This document shows, in pieces, positions 50,083 to 60,984 of a stretch of 64,000 nucleotides of DNA. Position 1 is the first letter of the stretch, and each line of letters starts with the position of its first letter. Both the position numbers and the translations under genes were made by a program. The stretch comes from Peltaster fructicola. Its lineage: Eukaryota > Ascomycota > Dothideomycetes. Below the pieces are notes generated by a model. It had not been told where the DNA came from and made no database searches. It saw only the letters and a program-made list of their open reading frames with translations. The stretch covers positions 2,543,501 through 2,607,500 of the forward strand of contig CP051140.1 in NCBI GenBank assembly GCA_001592805.2, written 5' to 3'.

Positions 50083-50469
50083 TTAGAGCTGCACGTCTTC
50101 ATCCGGCTGAACACAGTCGACAAACTCAACCCCATCATCCGCTATGATTGCCTCCAACGCGGTCTCGTCGAAGCTCGCTGCATACAGGAAATGACCTGAC
50201 ACTGAGGTGAGGCTGGTGTAGCGTGCCACATCTAAGTCGACAGCATTGGCGACAGAAGACCTGTGTACTTCATACGGGTAGTCCTTCAGCAGTTGCACAA
50301 CGTAGTGATTGGGTATACATGTTTCACCACCGCCATGTGGTGGTGAAACAGATACGAAGTTGGTTAAGAGACCTGAGTGCCCGTACTGTTGAGAGTTGCG
50401 ATGATAGAGCAAACCGATGATCACGACGGCGAAGAGCGTCGCAACGATGACCTGTAGACCTACGATCAT
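50083..50469 (-). CDS. Single-pass membrane protein with peptidase-inhibitor-I9-like domain
   Basis: A short protein of about 128 residues from the first in-frame ATG at 50469; the frame is open to 50514 without an ATG and an upstream spliced exon is possible. The N-terminus MIVGLQVIVATLFAVVIIGL is a clear membrane helix. After a short linker, HYVVQLLKDYPYEVHR ... LTSVSGHFLYAASFDETALEAI ... DDGVEFVDCVQPDEDV follows the strand-helix-strand pattern of I9 domains (propeptides of subtilisins and stand-alone Pbi2-type inhibitors: Y-V-V-x-L, central F-Y-A-x-F/G, closing VEFV). No protease domain follows. It could be a secretory-pathway protease inhibitor or chaperone. Function is inferred from pattern alone. 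Confidence 0.55.
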   Translation of the reverse strand: MIVGLQVIVATLFAVVIIGLLYHRNSQQYGHSGLLTNFVSVSPPHGGGETCIPNHYVVQLLKDYPYEVHRSSVANAVDLDVARYTSLTSVSGHFLYAASFDETALEAIIADDGVEFVDCVQPDEDVQL

Positions 50470-50807
50470 CGTAAGCAGCGGATTGCGTGGTAATAGATTC
50501 GTGAGATCGAGCAACTGTCATGCTGCTGGCTCACCTGGGTAGCACAAAGATGTCGCACAGCAGCCGCGTTTGACATTACTTTATCCTCAGCTGATGCATC
50601 ACGAATGCACTGTACTCAAGTTCGACGACAAGTATAGTCTATCCTGGTTGCCAGCTACTTGCGACTCGCTCCTCGATTGTGATACACGATGAGGTTGGAG
50701 CGAGGATTCCCTCTAACCTCGCTTGTGCAAGCTTCGAATTTGTTCTTCTTGCCGGGCACTTCAATCCAGCACATTTCCTTCTTCAGCTTGCGCGGCGTCA
50801 GGCGATC
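50470..50807. other. Divergent promoter, I9-like gene / RPC9
   Basis: 338 bp between divergent start codons. The 50470-50514 part may belong to the I9-like gene (open frame after an ACAG acceptor-like site). Nothing else is called. Confidence 0.4.
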
Positions 50808-51371
50808 ATGCCGACGATCCTTGACGCTGGCACAGTGCAGCTATCGAATGCCGACGTGCTGCAATGGGTGCGCGCAAAACGAGAACAACACCGCAGGGAG
50901 GATGCTGCAGATGAGGCAGCTGGTCGGCCGAAGACGAAACGACCCTCAAAATTTATGAACTCACTGCGCAAGCATGAGCGTGAACTGACTGACAAGAAAT
51001 ATGCGTATGCGGCCAATCCTGGAGCTTACGAGGGCACACAGCGTGGCAAAGCCATCAAACTCTTCATCGAGCGATGTGATGAAGCGATATGCTACCCGCT
51101 TGAAAGTCAATACTCAAGCAAGGGCATCAGCATGAAGCAGCTCAAGGCCACGCTTGGCAAAGTCTATGAGAAGAAGACATTCACCACTTCTGAACTCATG
51201 ATGATACAGAACCTGGCACCGGAGAATGTCAGTATGCTCGAAATGGTGGTTGAAGGTTGGGAGCACAGATTTTCTGTTGACGAGATGGAGAAGATCTTGC
51301 AGGTCATCAACGAGGTCTTTCGCTGCGGCGACAAGCTTCCCGAACTCGAGGCAGATGCCAAAGTATCGTGA
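50808..51371 (+). CDS. RPC9: RNA polymerase III subunit RPC9 (RPC17/CRCP)
   Basis: A 187-residue Rpb4/RPC9-family stalk subunit of RNA polymerase III, which pairs with Rpc25 and helps TFIIIB-dependent initiation. The ATG is 50808 (MPTILDAGTVQLSNADVLQWV); the frame continues upstream, but the family starts here. The N-terminal helix-turn LSNADVLQWV is followed by a basic linker of about 50 residues that is longer than in yeast. The HRDC-like core follows: YPLESQYSSKGISMKQLKAT, FTTSELMMIQNLAPENVSMLEMVVE, then FSVDEMEKILQVINEVF. The order and spacing fit CRCP/RPC9. No intron. Confidence 0.87.
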   Translation: MPTILDAGTVQLSNADVLQWVRAKREQHRREDAADEAAGRPKTKRPSKFMNSLRKHERELTDKKYAYAANPGAYEGTQRGKAIKLFIERCDEAICYPLESQYSSKGISMKQLKATLGKVYEKKTFTTSELMMIQNLAPENVSMLEMVVEGWEHRFSVDEMEKILQVINEVFRCGDKLPELEADAKVS

Positions 51372-51692
51372 GGCTGCTTGCTGTACAGAAATGCTTCAAC
51401 ACAACCACCCCAGCTGGACTTTCATGTCCATCAGGGAGTGCCTGGCCTACCGAACATCATCCAAGAGTGTATACACTTGGGACACCTGCATCCCAGCAGC
51501 CGAAGGATGGGCGCAGATCAGGCGGCGGACATTATAACCTGCGGCAAAGCTCAAGCATGCCCACACCAAGCAGTCGTCAACACAACGCACGGTATGGACC
51601 GATCCGATGGAATGATAATTCTAGGTTCTATCTTCGTAGGACCATGCTTCATTAAATCATACACAGCACCGATGTGCTCAATGCATCAATCG
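51372..51692. other. Convergent intergenic region, RPC9 / DET1-like gene
   Basis: 321 bp between convergent genes. Several overlapping short frames have no features. Nothing is called. Confidence 0.5.
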
Positions 51693-53115
51693 TCAGTACA
51701 CGCTCTCGCGCACAGAACCCTCCTGAGCCTTCTCAGCGTCGACCTCGATCGAGGCTTGTAGCTCGAGCTCTGCCATCTCTGCGGGCTCATCACCGAGAGC
51801 ATCGGCTTTCACTCCCTTGCCCATGCCGCTCTCGCTTGCCCACCTCTCGAAGTCCTCAACAGTAGGTCGTCGTTGGGGCACGAGTTGACTGCCTGTTGGA
51901 CGCTCTGCTCTTGTGCTCTTAGGGAAGTAGTCACTTCCTGTGTGGTCATCCCCGAGTGGTGTGTCAGTGCCTCCACCATCACGTCCTGAAAGCAGGTACG
52001 TAGGTACAGCTTTGGCCGATGTAGACGATGTTGTCTGTTTCTCTGATGTTCCATCTGTCGATCGTGGAGCGTCCATAGGATTGCTCGTCGTAAAAGCTGG
52101 TGTTGCAAGTCCATGATCCTCATGTTCATTCGACTTCGAGCTTAGTAGGCCATTGTCCGCGCCACGTGCCGGAGGAATGGCAATGCTGGCTGGAGGCTGC
52201 TGTAGCCCTCGTCGGGGGTAGTGCTGATCATCATGCTGGTGGCCACTCAGACAGCCTCCCCACTTAGCAGGTGGTGGCGAGTTCGTGATCTTAGGTCTGC
52301 TCGGCAGGAATCTAGAGAGTGTGTTTCTTCTCTGGAGATCCTTCAACTCTACACCTGTGGCGTCCTCTTCAGCCTCTTCTAGCTTCTCTCGTTTAAGTTC
52401 CGACCAGGTTCGTAGCTTATTCTGCAGGATATACTTGCCGGTCTCTGCATTCTTGTCCATAACGATGAACTCGCAGTGATTGATGTTCCGGAGATCCTCG
52501 AAGTACTCTACGCTCCAATGATACCACTTCATCAAGAAAACCCTTGTCATGAGACCATGAGTGACAAGGACGCAGACAGATGGAAAGTCAGGCTCGTTAA
52601 ATTGTCGCCAAAGACTTTCGTTGAAGCCAGAAATGCGATCATAGGCATCCGCAGCACTCTCACCATTGGGAATTCGGTAGAAGAAATGGCCGTAATCAGC
52701 CCTCTCTTGCCACATCCGCTGCATCTCTGCTGAGCAAGGCTGAAAGTTGCCAAAGTCTTGCTCTCGTATTCGTGGCTCCTCGTAGACAGTAATCGAATGT
52801 CGACTAAATAGACTGGGCGTACCATCTTCATCAGGTGCCGTGAGCGTCCTCAGAATACCTTCTGTGGTCTCTCGTGTTCTTCGATAGGGCGATGTGAAGA
52901 ATTGTAACGTATCATTTGGCCTTAGTAGTGATCGAAGATGTCGTCCGGCATCTTCTGCCTGAGTGGCGGTCAGTGTCCCGATCATAAAGTGTTGGCTGTC
53001 GTCGTACCTGCGTCCAACCTTCATCTGTGAGCTTCACTCGATGATCAGGGATCAGCTGATGTATCTCTCTGTTCTTGTTTCCTTCACTTTGAGCATGTCG
53101 TATAAGCAATATCAT
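51693..53115 (-). CDS. Histidine phosphatase (phosphoglycerate-mutase-like, DET1-type)
   Basis: A branch-1 histidine phosphatase of 457 residues. The exons are 53115-53008 and 52958-51693, with a 49-nt intron (GTACGA..CAG, branch CTGAC), joining LTDEGWTQ to AEDAGRHLRSLL. Catalytic core: the phosphohistidine motif LIRHAQSEGN at residues 3-12 (RH), TSPYRRTRETTEGI, and the second His in CVLVTHGLMTRVFLM. The core (~245 residues) matches the broad-range acid phosphatase Det1 group of fungi. The remaining ~200 residues are Ser/Pro-rich, with two recognisable helical parts (VEDFERWASESGMGKGV near the end), and probably regulatory. The substrate is unknown. Confidence 0.87.
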
Positions 53116-53531
53116 CTGAACTTGATCAGCTAGTGTGGCAAGATAGTCTTGCTAAGCTTACTCGCGGTTTACCCATGACTAAAGAGCTGTTGTGGCAGTA
53201 AAGACTGAAGCACTGCAAAGGTCTCTAGGTGTGAGGCGAAAGGTTTCATAGATCAAAAATGCGGTCTCGTGGATCGTTGATTGTTACCATGTTGCTGACT
53301 TAGCAAGGTCGATAGCAATTGTTCGGATTTATCGGAAACAACCACGTGGATGTCGATTGAGCCGCCATGGTATATTTTATGGTGACACACGTCAACCAGC
53401 AGTCAGTACACTTTGCCCCAGTCGACGTCGTGAGCCGCTGAACGACGCGCCAGCAATCGACAAGCCTATGCTCTCTTGACCGTCCTGATTGCCTGATACA
53501 CGACACAGTAGAAGGACAATCGAATGCAGTC
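53116..53531. other. Divergent promoter, DET1-like / PRKRIP1-type gene
   Basis: 416 bp between divergent start codons. An A/T-rich TATATTTTA occurs near 53372, too loose to call as a TATA box. Nothing else is seen. Confidence 0.45.
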
Positions 53532-54143
53532 ATGTCTGAGGCTATACCAGAGTCTATCCCTACCTCAAGCTATAAGCGACCAAACAAGCGCCCAAGAACG
53601 ACAGATAGTACATCGGCCCAGTCGTCGCAGATCGACGCGCTCTTCGCAAACCCTGAACGTGCTCTAGAGATCAACATTGGACCCAAGGCCAAGACGCTTG
53701 CTGCACCACCTGAAATAGTGACAAACGTGCAGGGCTCAAGTGCTGGTGCTGGATCTGGCGAGTTTCATGTCTACAAAGCTAGTAGACGACGAGAGTATGA
53801 GCGACTACGCGCTATGGACGAAGATGTCGAGAACGAAGAGAAGGACCGCCAGTGGGATGAGCTTCGAGAGGATGCGAAACGCAAGGACGAAGCAAAGCTG
53901 AACAAGAATCGAGCAAGAAGAGAGAAGCAGAAGGCTAGACAGGCCAAGGGAAAGGTACAAGGCAGCACTATCGACGAAGGTGCCACGCTCGAGACTGGTC
54001 AGACGGATAGCATCAATACAACCAAGAAGAAGCTTATACCTGCACAGACAGCATTAGTGAGAGAACAGAATGTCGAGGAACAAGCTCCCGCAAACGACGA
54101 TACTGTTAGCGAGAGCGGTATAACATTTCTGGAAGAAGATTGA
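53532..54143 (+). CDS. PRKRIP1-type protein (DUF1168), splicing-associated
   Basis: A 203-residue, highly charged, mostly helical protein. A basic KRPNKRPRT signal lies near residues 15-25. The family core is GSGEFHVYKASRRREYERLRAMDE (the EFHVYKxxRRREYxR motif), followed by a single long Lys/Glu/Arg helix (~95-140). Human PRKRIP1 is part of late spliceosomes, where its long helix bridges RNA and U5/NTC proteins, and fungal members are assumed to do the same. The C-terminus is acidic. No intron; the ATG context is CAGTCATG. Confidence 0.85.
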   Translation: MSEAIPESIPTSSYKRPNKRPRTTDSTSAQSSQIDALFANPERALEINIGPKAKTLAAPPEIVTNVQGSSAGAGSGEFHVYKASRRREYERLRAMDEDVENEEKDRQWDELREDAKRKDEAKLNKNRARREKQKARQAKGKVQGSTIDEGATLETGQTDSINTTKKKLIPAQTALVREQNVEEQAPANDDTVSESGITFLEED

Positions 54144-54460
54144 AAATTATATCACACCAGCGCGAACGGAGACAACTTCTACCACAGATGCACCTCAACC
54201 TGACGCAGGACCGCACGAACGACAGTAGCACGGCATTGCCGTCTGTCAGCAACTACGACATAAGTTTGTTCAGCACCACAGCATCTCCAGCTTACCGATA
54301 GACTCGAAGGCGAAGCTTAGCAAGTTGCTGCGCTAATGTATCAAGTCTTACAACGCAGGGCCTCACGATGAAGGTTGAAGCAGCTTCCGGTCAAGCTCTT
54401 CGGCCTTTGAATGTTATGCAGAGACGCTAAAGCTACATCACAAGAGCAATATTCATCCAA
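54144..54460. other. Convergent intergenic region, PRKRIP1-type / TBC gene
   Basis: 317 bp between convergent genes. No gene is seen. Confidence 0.5.
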
Positions 54461-57400
54461 TTACGTCGTCCTTGGTACGACTGACGCCGTAGTTGTACTC
54501 AGTGTCCTTCTTGACCAGAACCAACCACTATTCGTGGTAGCAGTCGGCGTGGTCTTGTCGTCAGTCGCTGTGCTCGTCGTTGCAGAACCGTCCTCGGCCA
54601 TACTGGCAGCCTTCTCTGCCTCCATATGCCTTCTCACGATTTCCGCAGCAGCCGCAGCTTCAGCAGCCGCTTTCTTCTCGGCTTCACTCCGCAATGCTTC
54701 GGCCTGTAGCTTAAAGGCCTCTCCTTCAGCCAATGCCACACGCAGAGCCTCGTCCTGCTTGCGCTTTTGCACTGCCAGATTACGGCGAAGCTCATCAACT
54801 TCTTGGCGAGCTTGTGCTTCAGCAGTCTTAGCATTGACGAGCTCGAGAAGGAGAGCTTCCTCCGCCACAGGTTCGTGCTCAGGTGTGGCGAGAATCTGTT
54901 GTGTTGCAAGCGACGATCCTCTGCTCGCAAAGCTGCCACCAGGCCCTGCGCTGGGTACTGTCAGTCCCCGCTGATGGTTGACAGTCTGTGGTGTGCGGCC
55001 TGCAGTAACAATATCTTGTGTTGGGCTTGTCTGGGCGCTCGACTCGCGTGATGGTGGACCACGCACCGAGAAGCGTACAGATTGCATGGAAGAGCTGCTG
55101 TCTCGTCGTCCGAGCTTCAGCTCTCTCAGTCCAGCAGGGGCACTAGATATTGATGCCTTGCGAGCCAGTCCAGTAGGTGAAGTGTCAGCACGAGCAAGCT
55201 GTGGCACCTCGCCCATACTATCGGCTCGAATCATTTGCGATCGTCTTGCCATGCTTCGCTCTCGGGCTTGATACTCGCGGATGCTATGCTCGAGCTTCTG
55301 TCGTTCCTTGAACTCTTCGTTGACACGACGACGAAGTTCTTCGACTTCTGTGCGTAGATCGTCGCTTTCAGCTGAATATGTAAGGACAATCGCTTCTGCA
55401 TCCTCTTTCAATACAGTCAACTCTCGAGAGCGAGCTTCGGCTCTTTCAAGCTGTTCCCGAGTTCGTGCTAGGGCACTCTTGATCTGTGCCTTGCTTTCGA
55501 ATGTGGCTGAATGTCGAGGGTTGGATACGAGCCGCTCACTGACTTGGTTCACAAGAATAGCAAAGTCGTCTCGCGATTGTGGCGGCTGACTGAGAGGTCG
55601 GCTTCGAGGTTGTGAATGCTCACGTGGAGGAGGTGGCATCGTCTGTCGTCGATCCTCCTTCTGAGACTCGATTTGCTCCGGCCGTAGTCGTTTCATGAGC
55701 TGCCGCATCACACGGTGGTCCTCGCCTCGTTCTTCACGCTCTTTCTGCAGCATAGCAGCCAACTCGGCATGTTCGCGCTGCATCTCAGACAATGCAGTCA
55801 GTAGATCTTCAATCTGACTATGCAGATCCCGATCCTCCTGCCTCTTGCTTATTTGTGGTACGGCGAGGTTCAGCGAAGACGTGCGGACAGATCCCGTCTT
55901 TGACAACACGCTGATCGAGTCAGCCGTACTCTCGCGTACATCTGCGTCGTTTTCTGTAGGTGTCGTGCTAGCAAGACTCGCTGAGCCACAGCTCGAACCT
56001 TCGTTGCCATCATTGACAGTGCTGATGCTTTGCTTGCTGGGCGTCCGGCGCAGGAACGCACTGCGGAAGTCTCGCTGCTCACCACCAGGCGATAACGTGT
56101 TCGTGGATTTGCTTGCTTGGTGTGATGGTGCCCATAGTCGTCCAAGGAATCTGCTTGCTGCCGCCTGGACTTCTGGCAGAAAACCAGCTCGCTCACCGAC
56201 GACTTCGCTGGATTGTGCCTCAAACTCCTTCTCCAGTTCGGCCAGCCGAGCATTTGTGATGACATTGCCAAGAGAAGTGAAGTCATCCACCAGCTCGTCA
56301 GCATTGCAAGCATACGAATCCCAGAGCGAACGACCGAGAAGAAGCTGCATGATCTCTTCGAATTCGGTGCTCTCGAGCATCTTCTGCTCATTCCTTCGCA
56401 TTAGTGCGAGAGCAACACGCATGACTGTCTCATTCGCGCCCTCAGCAAAGATGACATCGTAGATGCGGAACAGCATTGCGAGAGGACAGGTGACTGCAAA
56501 GCAAGAGAGAAACCATTGGCTGAGGTATGCTGGCTCAACGCCCATGGAGGTGAGATGTGCTGACAGGGTTGGTAACAGCTGCTTTGACAGGGCGGAGAAT
56601 TGATAGATGCGCATGTGTAAGCCGGAAAGTGACGGTAAGAATGATGGTCGTAATGAATAGTGTTCCATGAGCCTGTATGTTGTTAGAGGAATTGGAGGTC
56701 AGTAATACGCCACTCACCTGACAAGGACGCAGAATGCTTCCTGCTCACCCATGTTCATCAACAACGGGCCAACCAGGAAGCCAAGTCCTTGACAGTAGCC
56801 GATATCCTTGTCGTGCAGTGAGAAGCACTTCAACACTCTGCCCAGCATTCTCTGCCCTTCACCATCTGCCTCCCTGAACAGCTCAACACCGGGGAATGAT
56901 CGGCCAACATCCTTGTTGATGATGCCTTCGTAGGGACTCTTCTCACCGAGATGTGCCTGGAAAGACTGCTCTAACCGCTTGTCACGAGCGCCGGACATGC
57001 TAGCCCAGACAACACCTCGCAAAGGCGGTGGGATACCAGCGCGGATCTTTGACGTCGTAAGGGTTGGGAGTCGAACAGCCGTCGATGGATAGTCCTGCAC
57101 AAGAGCTGCCCAAAACTCGAGCTCAGTCATCGCTGGCGGCTCTTCTGGCAGACTCATCGATGATATTATGCTGTATCTTGCAGTCGGCACATCTGTCTGA
57201 CTTACCAGCTTTTTGAGTTGCGCCATGCTGGGAGGTCTGCTCTTTGATCGCAACCTGGTCACTGTCTTGTTTACTGCCTTCGGGTCGTTATTGAGCAAAG
57301 CGTTCTCCTGTTCCAGTCGAGCGAGCAAGAATGCAGTCGATTCGTCCACAGCACCCTCAGGGAGATCCTTGTCATTCTTCTCTCGTAGTTCTGTCCTTTC

Positions 57401-57949
57401 CAGCTCTTGCCAATCAACTTCGTTCTCTGATCCCTCCGTAGAATTAGACCGTCTCAGAGGTGTACCACTGTAGTTACTGCTGTTTGCTGACGAAACAGAC
57501 TTGGTGAAGTCTGTCAACGTGGATTGAATTTCATCCTGTGTGATTGATGCCTCGAAGCTCGCGAAGTGCTCGCTGTCCCGAGCCCACACATCCGTGCCAT
57601 CCTCAGAGTCTGGCACAGGCGTCTCCGGCGCTACCTCGGACGCATCGAAGAGTGTACTCTGTCTTGCTGGTTCCCAAACATTCTGTAGTATCTCAAGGCT
57701 GCTTGGTTTTCTTGTATGGCTCATCGCGGACACTTTTGGTGTCTGAAGTGCTGGCTCAACTCGCTCTGAAGACAGATCCCTGAAATCGAGATCGTCCTCA
57801 GACAACGCTATCGATGAGACGCTGGTGAGAGACAGATGTGCTTCGTGAGGCGTCGCTGGCGAGAGCGGTGCTGTGGGTGTGGCTGGCGACGATGGTTCAT
57901 GCCCGTCGATTGGTGATGTTACAATGACTGTGTCGATCACTGGTTCCAT
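54461..57949 (-). CDS. TBC-domain Rab GTPase-activating protein (Gyp5-like)
   Basis: A Rab-GAP of 1147 residues, exons 57949-56718 and 56672-54461, with a 45-nt intron (GTGAGT..CAG) that falls inside the TBC domain and joins CVLVR to LMEHYSLRPSF. Residues 1-~240 are acidic and disordered. The TBC domain starts with LRGVVWASMSGARDK (~300) and carries the arginine finger in INKDVGRSFPG (IxxDxxR) and the glutamine finger in YCQGLGFLVGP (YxQ), so catalysis should be intact. GVEPAYLSQWFLSCF and RIYDVIFAEG are further TBC motifs. The C-terminal ~400 residues are coiled coil, with an Ala-rich stretch near the end. Domain order resembles yeast Gyp5/Gyl1, which act on ER-Golgi and exocytic Rabs. Confidence 0.92.
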
Positions 57950-59158
57950 AGTGGGATGCTGAGATACACAACCTGAGCCAGCAGATCGCTCAACAGAGGC
58001 AATGATTGTGTGTTTGCTCTCTTGATCTTCAGACCATCGCTATCGCTTCCTCCTTGCGTCGTGTGAATCTGCAGGACTCGTGGTTTAGCAGTCCTCCACA
58101 ATGCTGTCTCGGCGAGATGTCGTGAAAGAATGACAGGAGAGAAAGCACTGACAAAGAAGCAGGAGTATGAAGGAGATCTAGAGTTCGACCTCTCGCATAT
58201 GGCTTGCTGGAACCACCAGAAGGTCAGGAGTTGAGTGGCTCGTGGTGCGGCCAATGATACAGGGCTCAGGGTACAACCAATGCCCCTGATCCCTTGGAAG
58301 TAGCTCTATTTAGCTAAGTTAGCTAGCGTGACCTAGCGTGTTTGCTTGACCTCAGATCTTGCATCTTTATTATCTACTCGTTGTTGTCTCTCTACCAATC
58401 CCAGATACAACGATTTACGATGTCGCAAAAGCGTCCTTAGACACCGCAACTATCACCTCATACCGCTGGATGGCGCAACTTCACGCCATTTATGGCCCGA
58501 GTGTCCTATATCGCTCAGGCGAGGCCTGACTATAGTCTTTTACCGCTGAAATAAAGACCGGGCAGCAGACCAGGCATCCATCAGCAATATGATGCAGATT
58601 GTCAGGCACATGTGAGCTATAGCGTGCATCTTGCGAAGTCTGCGGCCTAGAAGCACACAGCCTGTAAGGAACGACGAGCGATAGCCGTATTGTTCGTCAA
58701 AGATCATGCACTGCCTGCAGCTCTATGTGCAACTCGTGTTGTGCAGCTCATGATGTAAAGAACCTTACAGGAAAGGACGGAGTAGATAGGAGGCAATACT
58801 CCGTCTCACGGTGCATTAGCATTGGCAAGTACCTTCCTGTCCACCTTGACAACACTTCTACAGCTTGTTCATTGTCTATCCCATTTATACAGATACCGCA
58901 GCATCTTAACACGATCGATCGATCGCTAGTCTTTGCAGTGCTATATATTCATGTTTATGCACTACTTCTGAAGTTATCCTACAGCGGCTCCGATACCCCT
59001 CGTGGAAACATGATACAAAAGCAGAACTAAGCCGCGCACTTATCTTGCTTTCCGACACAACACAACACCTCCGATCATGTTATTCTAATTGCACCACGCG
59101 TCAGCATACTGTCAGAGTACAGAGCAATCGTACGACAACGTGACAATCCTCCGAAGAG
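57950..59158. other. Long intergenic region, TBC gene / Gln-rich gene
   Basis: 1.2 kb between divergent genes, the second-largest gap in the window. It holds a 15-bp near-perfect palindrome at 58311-58325 and a CTAGCGTG direct repeat (58323-58330, 58333-58340). No convincing gene: short frames (up to 101 codons at 58725-59030) lack motifs. No tRNA or snRNA is recognised. Confidence 0.5.
58311..58325. repeat. Palindrome TAGCTAA-G-TTAGCTA
   Basis: A 15-bp inverted repeat with a single central G. Its core AGCTAAGTTAGC recurs at 60849-60860 on the other side of the Gln-rich gene. Confidence 0.7.
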
Positions 59159-60534
59159 ATGTCGAGAGTCTCTTTCAGTTCTGAGCCGCAGGTAAGACTC
59201 CATGATTAACACGCGACAAGAGAAGAACATTGTTGACAGGCTGAGCAGAGCGATGGCTCAATCAAGTTTCTTGACACGCCACCGCATGTACGCCCTCCAG
59301 ACCCGCAGTGGTCAAGAGAGAGAAAGAATCGCGTTTCACGTTATGGAGACATTATACACATTCAGCGCTGCTAGTGGTTGCCGCGTGCTCGACGCACTCT
59401 TCAGAGGAGGCCTTGGCAGAGGTCGACGAGGCAAGAAATCGGGCATTCCTGAGCATGAATGGGCTGCGATCAAAAATCAATCACGGCGCAGCTCTCGAGT
59501 GCGAGGCTGGCGACCAGAACGTCGGCACCGTCATAGACAACAAAGAATGGTTAGAGATCATTCGTGAGCCGACTAATGCAGCAGAGCGTGTTGAGCGCGA
59601 CGCTATGCAACGTCAAATCGAGCAGACGGCACGCGATGTAGGCATCGACGACTTCGTGGACTATGGGAAAGCCCAGACGTTGATACCACCAACGCTACGA
59701 GCTTCCTCGCGTTCACACAGAGAACAACGACGACTGTCCCCGCAACAGGAGCCGGCCAAGAAGCGACGCAGGACGAGCGCAGCACCACATGATGCGATTG
59801 GCGATGTCGAGGACAAGCTCGATGAAATTGTTGCAGACAGACCTTATCGAACCGTCCAGAAAGCTCTGAGCGGTGCTGAAGCAGACAAGATAGTGGCTAG
59901 CAAGGATGGGCGGGTAATCTATGGCCAAACCAGTCAGTCGATCAAGGCAAGACCATCAGTACAGTATGAGGCACGAGGCAGTCGCCCGATCGATCGTCCA
60001 GCTCAGCAGCCTGTGCTCCTGCGCCAGAACCGAAACTCGGATCAGTTGAACTCCCAAACGATAAGACAGAGTTGGCAGCAGCCCACTCAACAGTCTCCAG
60101 ACCAGCCTTGCCACGAGATGATATCTCCGGGCAGCCGCTCATCACAGGAGGCTGTGACACTGCGCCACCAGGAGTGGAATCATGCGCCGATTGAGCTTTC
60201 CCATCGCACCGTACCGCAGACCGTGTCACATCTCCAGTATCCAAAGTCGCATTTGGCCACGCTCTCACCAAAGCATACTTCACTACACGGTTTGACTCCT
60301 CGTTCAAAGGAACCTCCCGTCCGAAGGGAGCACTACCCAACACTGACAAGTTCACGGACGTGGGTGGACACTACAACAGATGGTGGTCGAGCGACTACCA
60401 CGGGACCTCACCAGCATCGTCGACTCAACTTGCAGACTACGGCCAGCGAGAATCAGTCACCTCTGGCTCTCTGGGACGGTCCACAGCTGCCGATATACCT
60501 GCCACCACCACCAAGAATGCTGATCGAGAAGTAG
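59159..60534 (+). CDS. Gln/Pro-rich protein of unknown function
   Basis: An unrecognised protein whose exon model I built from splice signals: 59159-59191, 59240-59339 and 59405-60534 (introns 48 nt and 65 nt), 420 residues. The first donor GTAAGA and acceptor GACAG are acceptable; the second donor GTTATG is weak. The N-terminus (SDGSIKFLDTPP, then PPDPQWSRERKNR) and the helical segment NKEWLEIIREPTNAAERVERDAMQRQ look protein-like. A basic AKKRRR signal lies near residue 200, suggesting a nuclear location. The second half is Gln/Pro/Ser-rich and disordered. The frame ends at a UAG immediately before a (CAG)8 tract and is open beyond it for 39 more codons (see findings). Confidence 0.5.
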
Positions 60535-60558
60535 CAGCAGCAGCAGCAGCAGCAGCAG
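60535..60558 (+). repeat. (CAG)8 microsatellite
   Basis: Eight perfect CAG triplets directly follow the UAG at 60532-60534 of the Gln-rich gene. In the same frame they would encode eight glutamines. Confidence 0.9.
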
Positions 60559-60654
60559 TCTGCGCCACTACAGCGAAAACCGGTATCGAAGTCACTTCGA
60601 GTGATCCGTCCTTACCTCAAGCGTTCCGGCGAAGACTCAGGACGTCGCAACTAG

Positions 60655-60984
60655 ATGATTGTAGTCGGTGGACCAGGGTGATCAGGACACCATCAGCTTA
60701 GATGCTGAACGCGAAGTCTTGCTTCGTCCAAGCAACACCACGCGAGCAGAAAGTTCCACTTCATCATGGCATCGTCGTCAAGATCGTTCGAGTGATTTGA
60801 GATCATCCTCAGCACCAAACAAGTTGTTGTGTTCCAGGATGATGTTTAAGCTAAGTTAGCCTACAGAATGCTTAGTAATGCCTCAAGACCACCTCATCAC
60901 CGTGCACCGTTGACAAGCACTCTCATTCATGTGCCGAATCATTGACAGAGAGCCTGAGAGCTCATCTACACATAATTGATCACC
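60655..60984. other. Intergenic, Gln-rich gene / GPI8
   Basis: 330 bp between tandem plus-strand genes. It contains the second copy of the AGCTAAGTTAGC palindrome (60849-60860). Nothing else is seen. Confidence 0.5.
60849..60860. repeat. Second copy of the AGCTAAGTTAGC palindrome
   Basis: The 12-bp string is identical to 58312-58323. It lies about 125 bp upstream of GPI8. Confidence 0.7.

Noticed and set aside
57175-57241. GTAAGT donor in the TBC gene (KKL followed by GTAAGT)
   Set aside because: The following frame (TARYSIIS, then MTELEFW) is conserved-looking coding sequence and no acceptor keeps the frame without deleting it.
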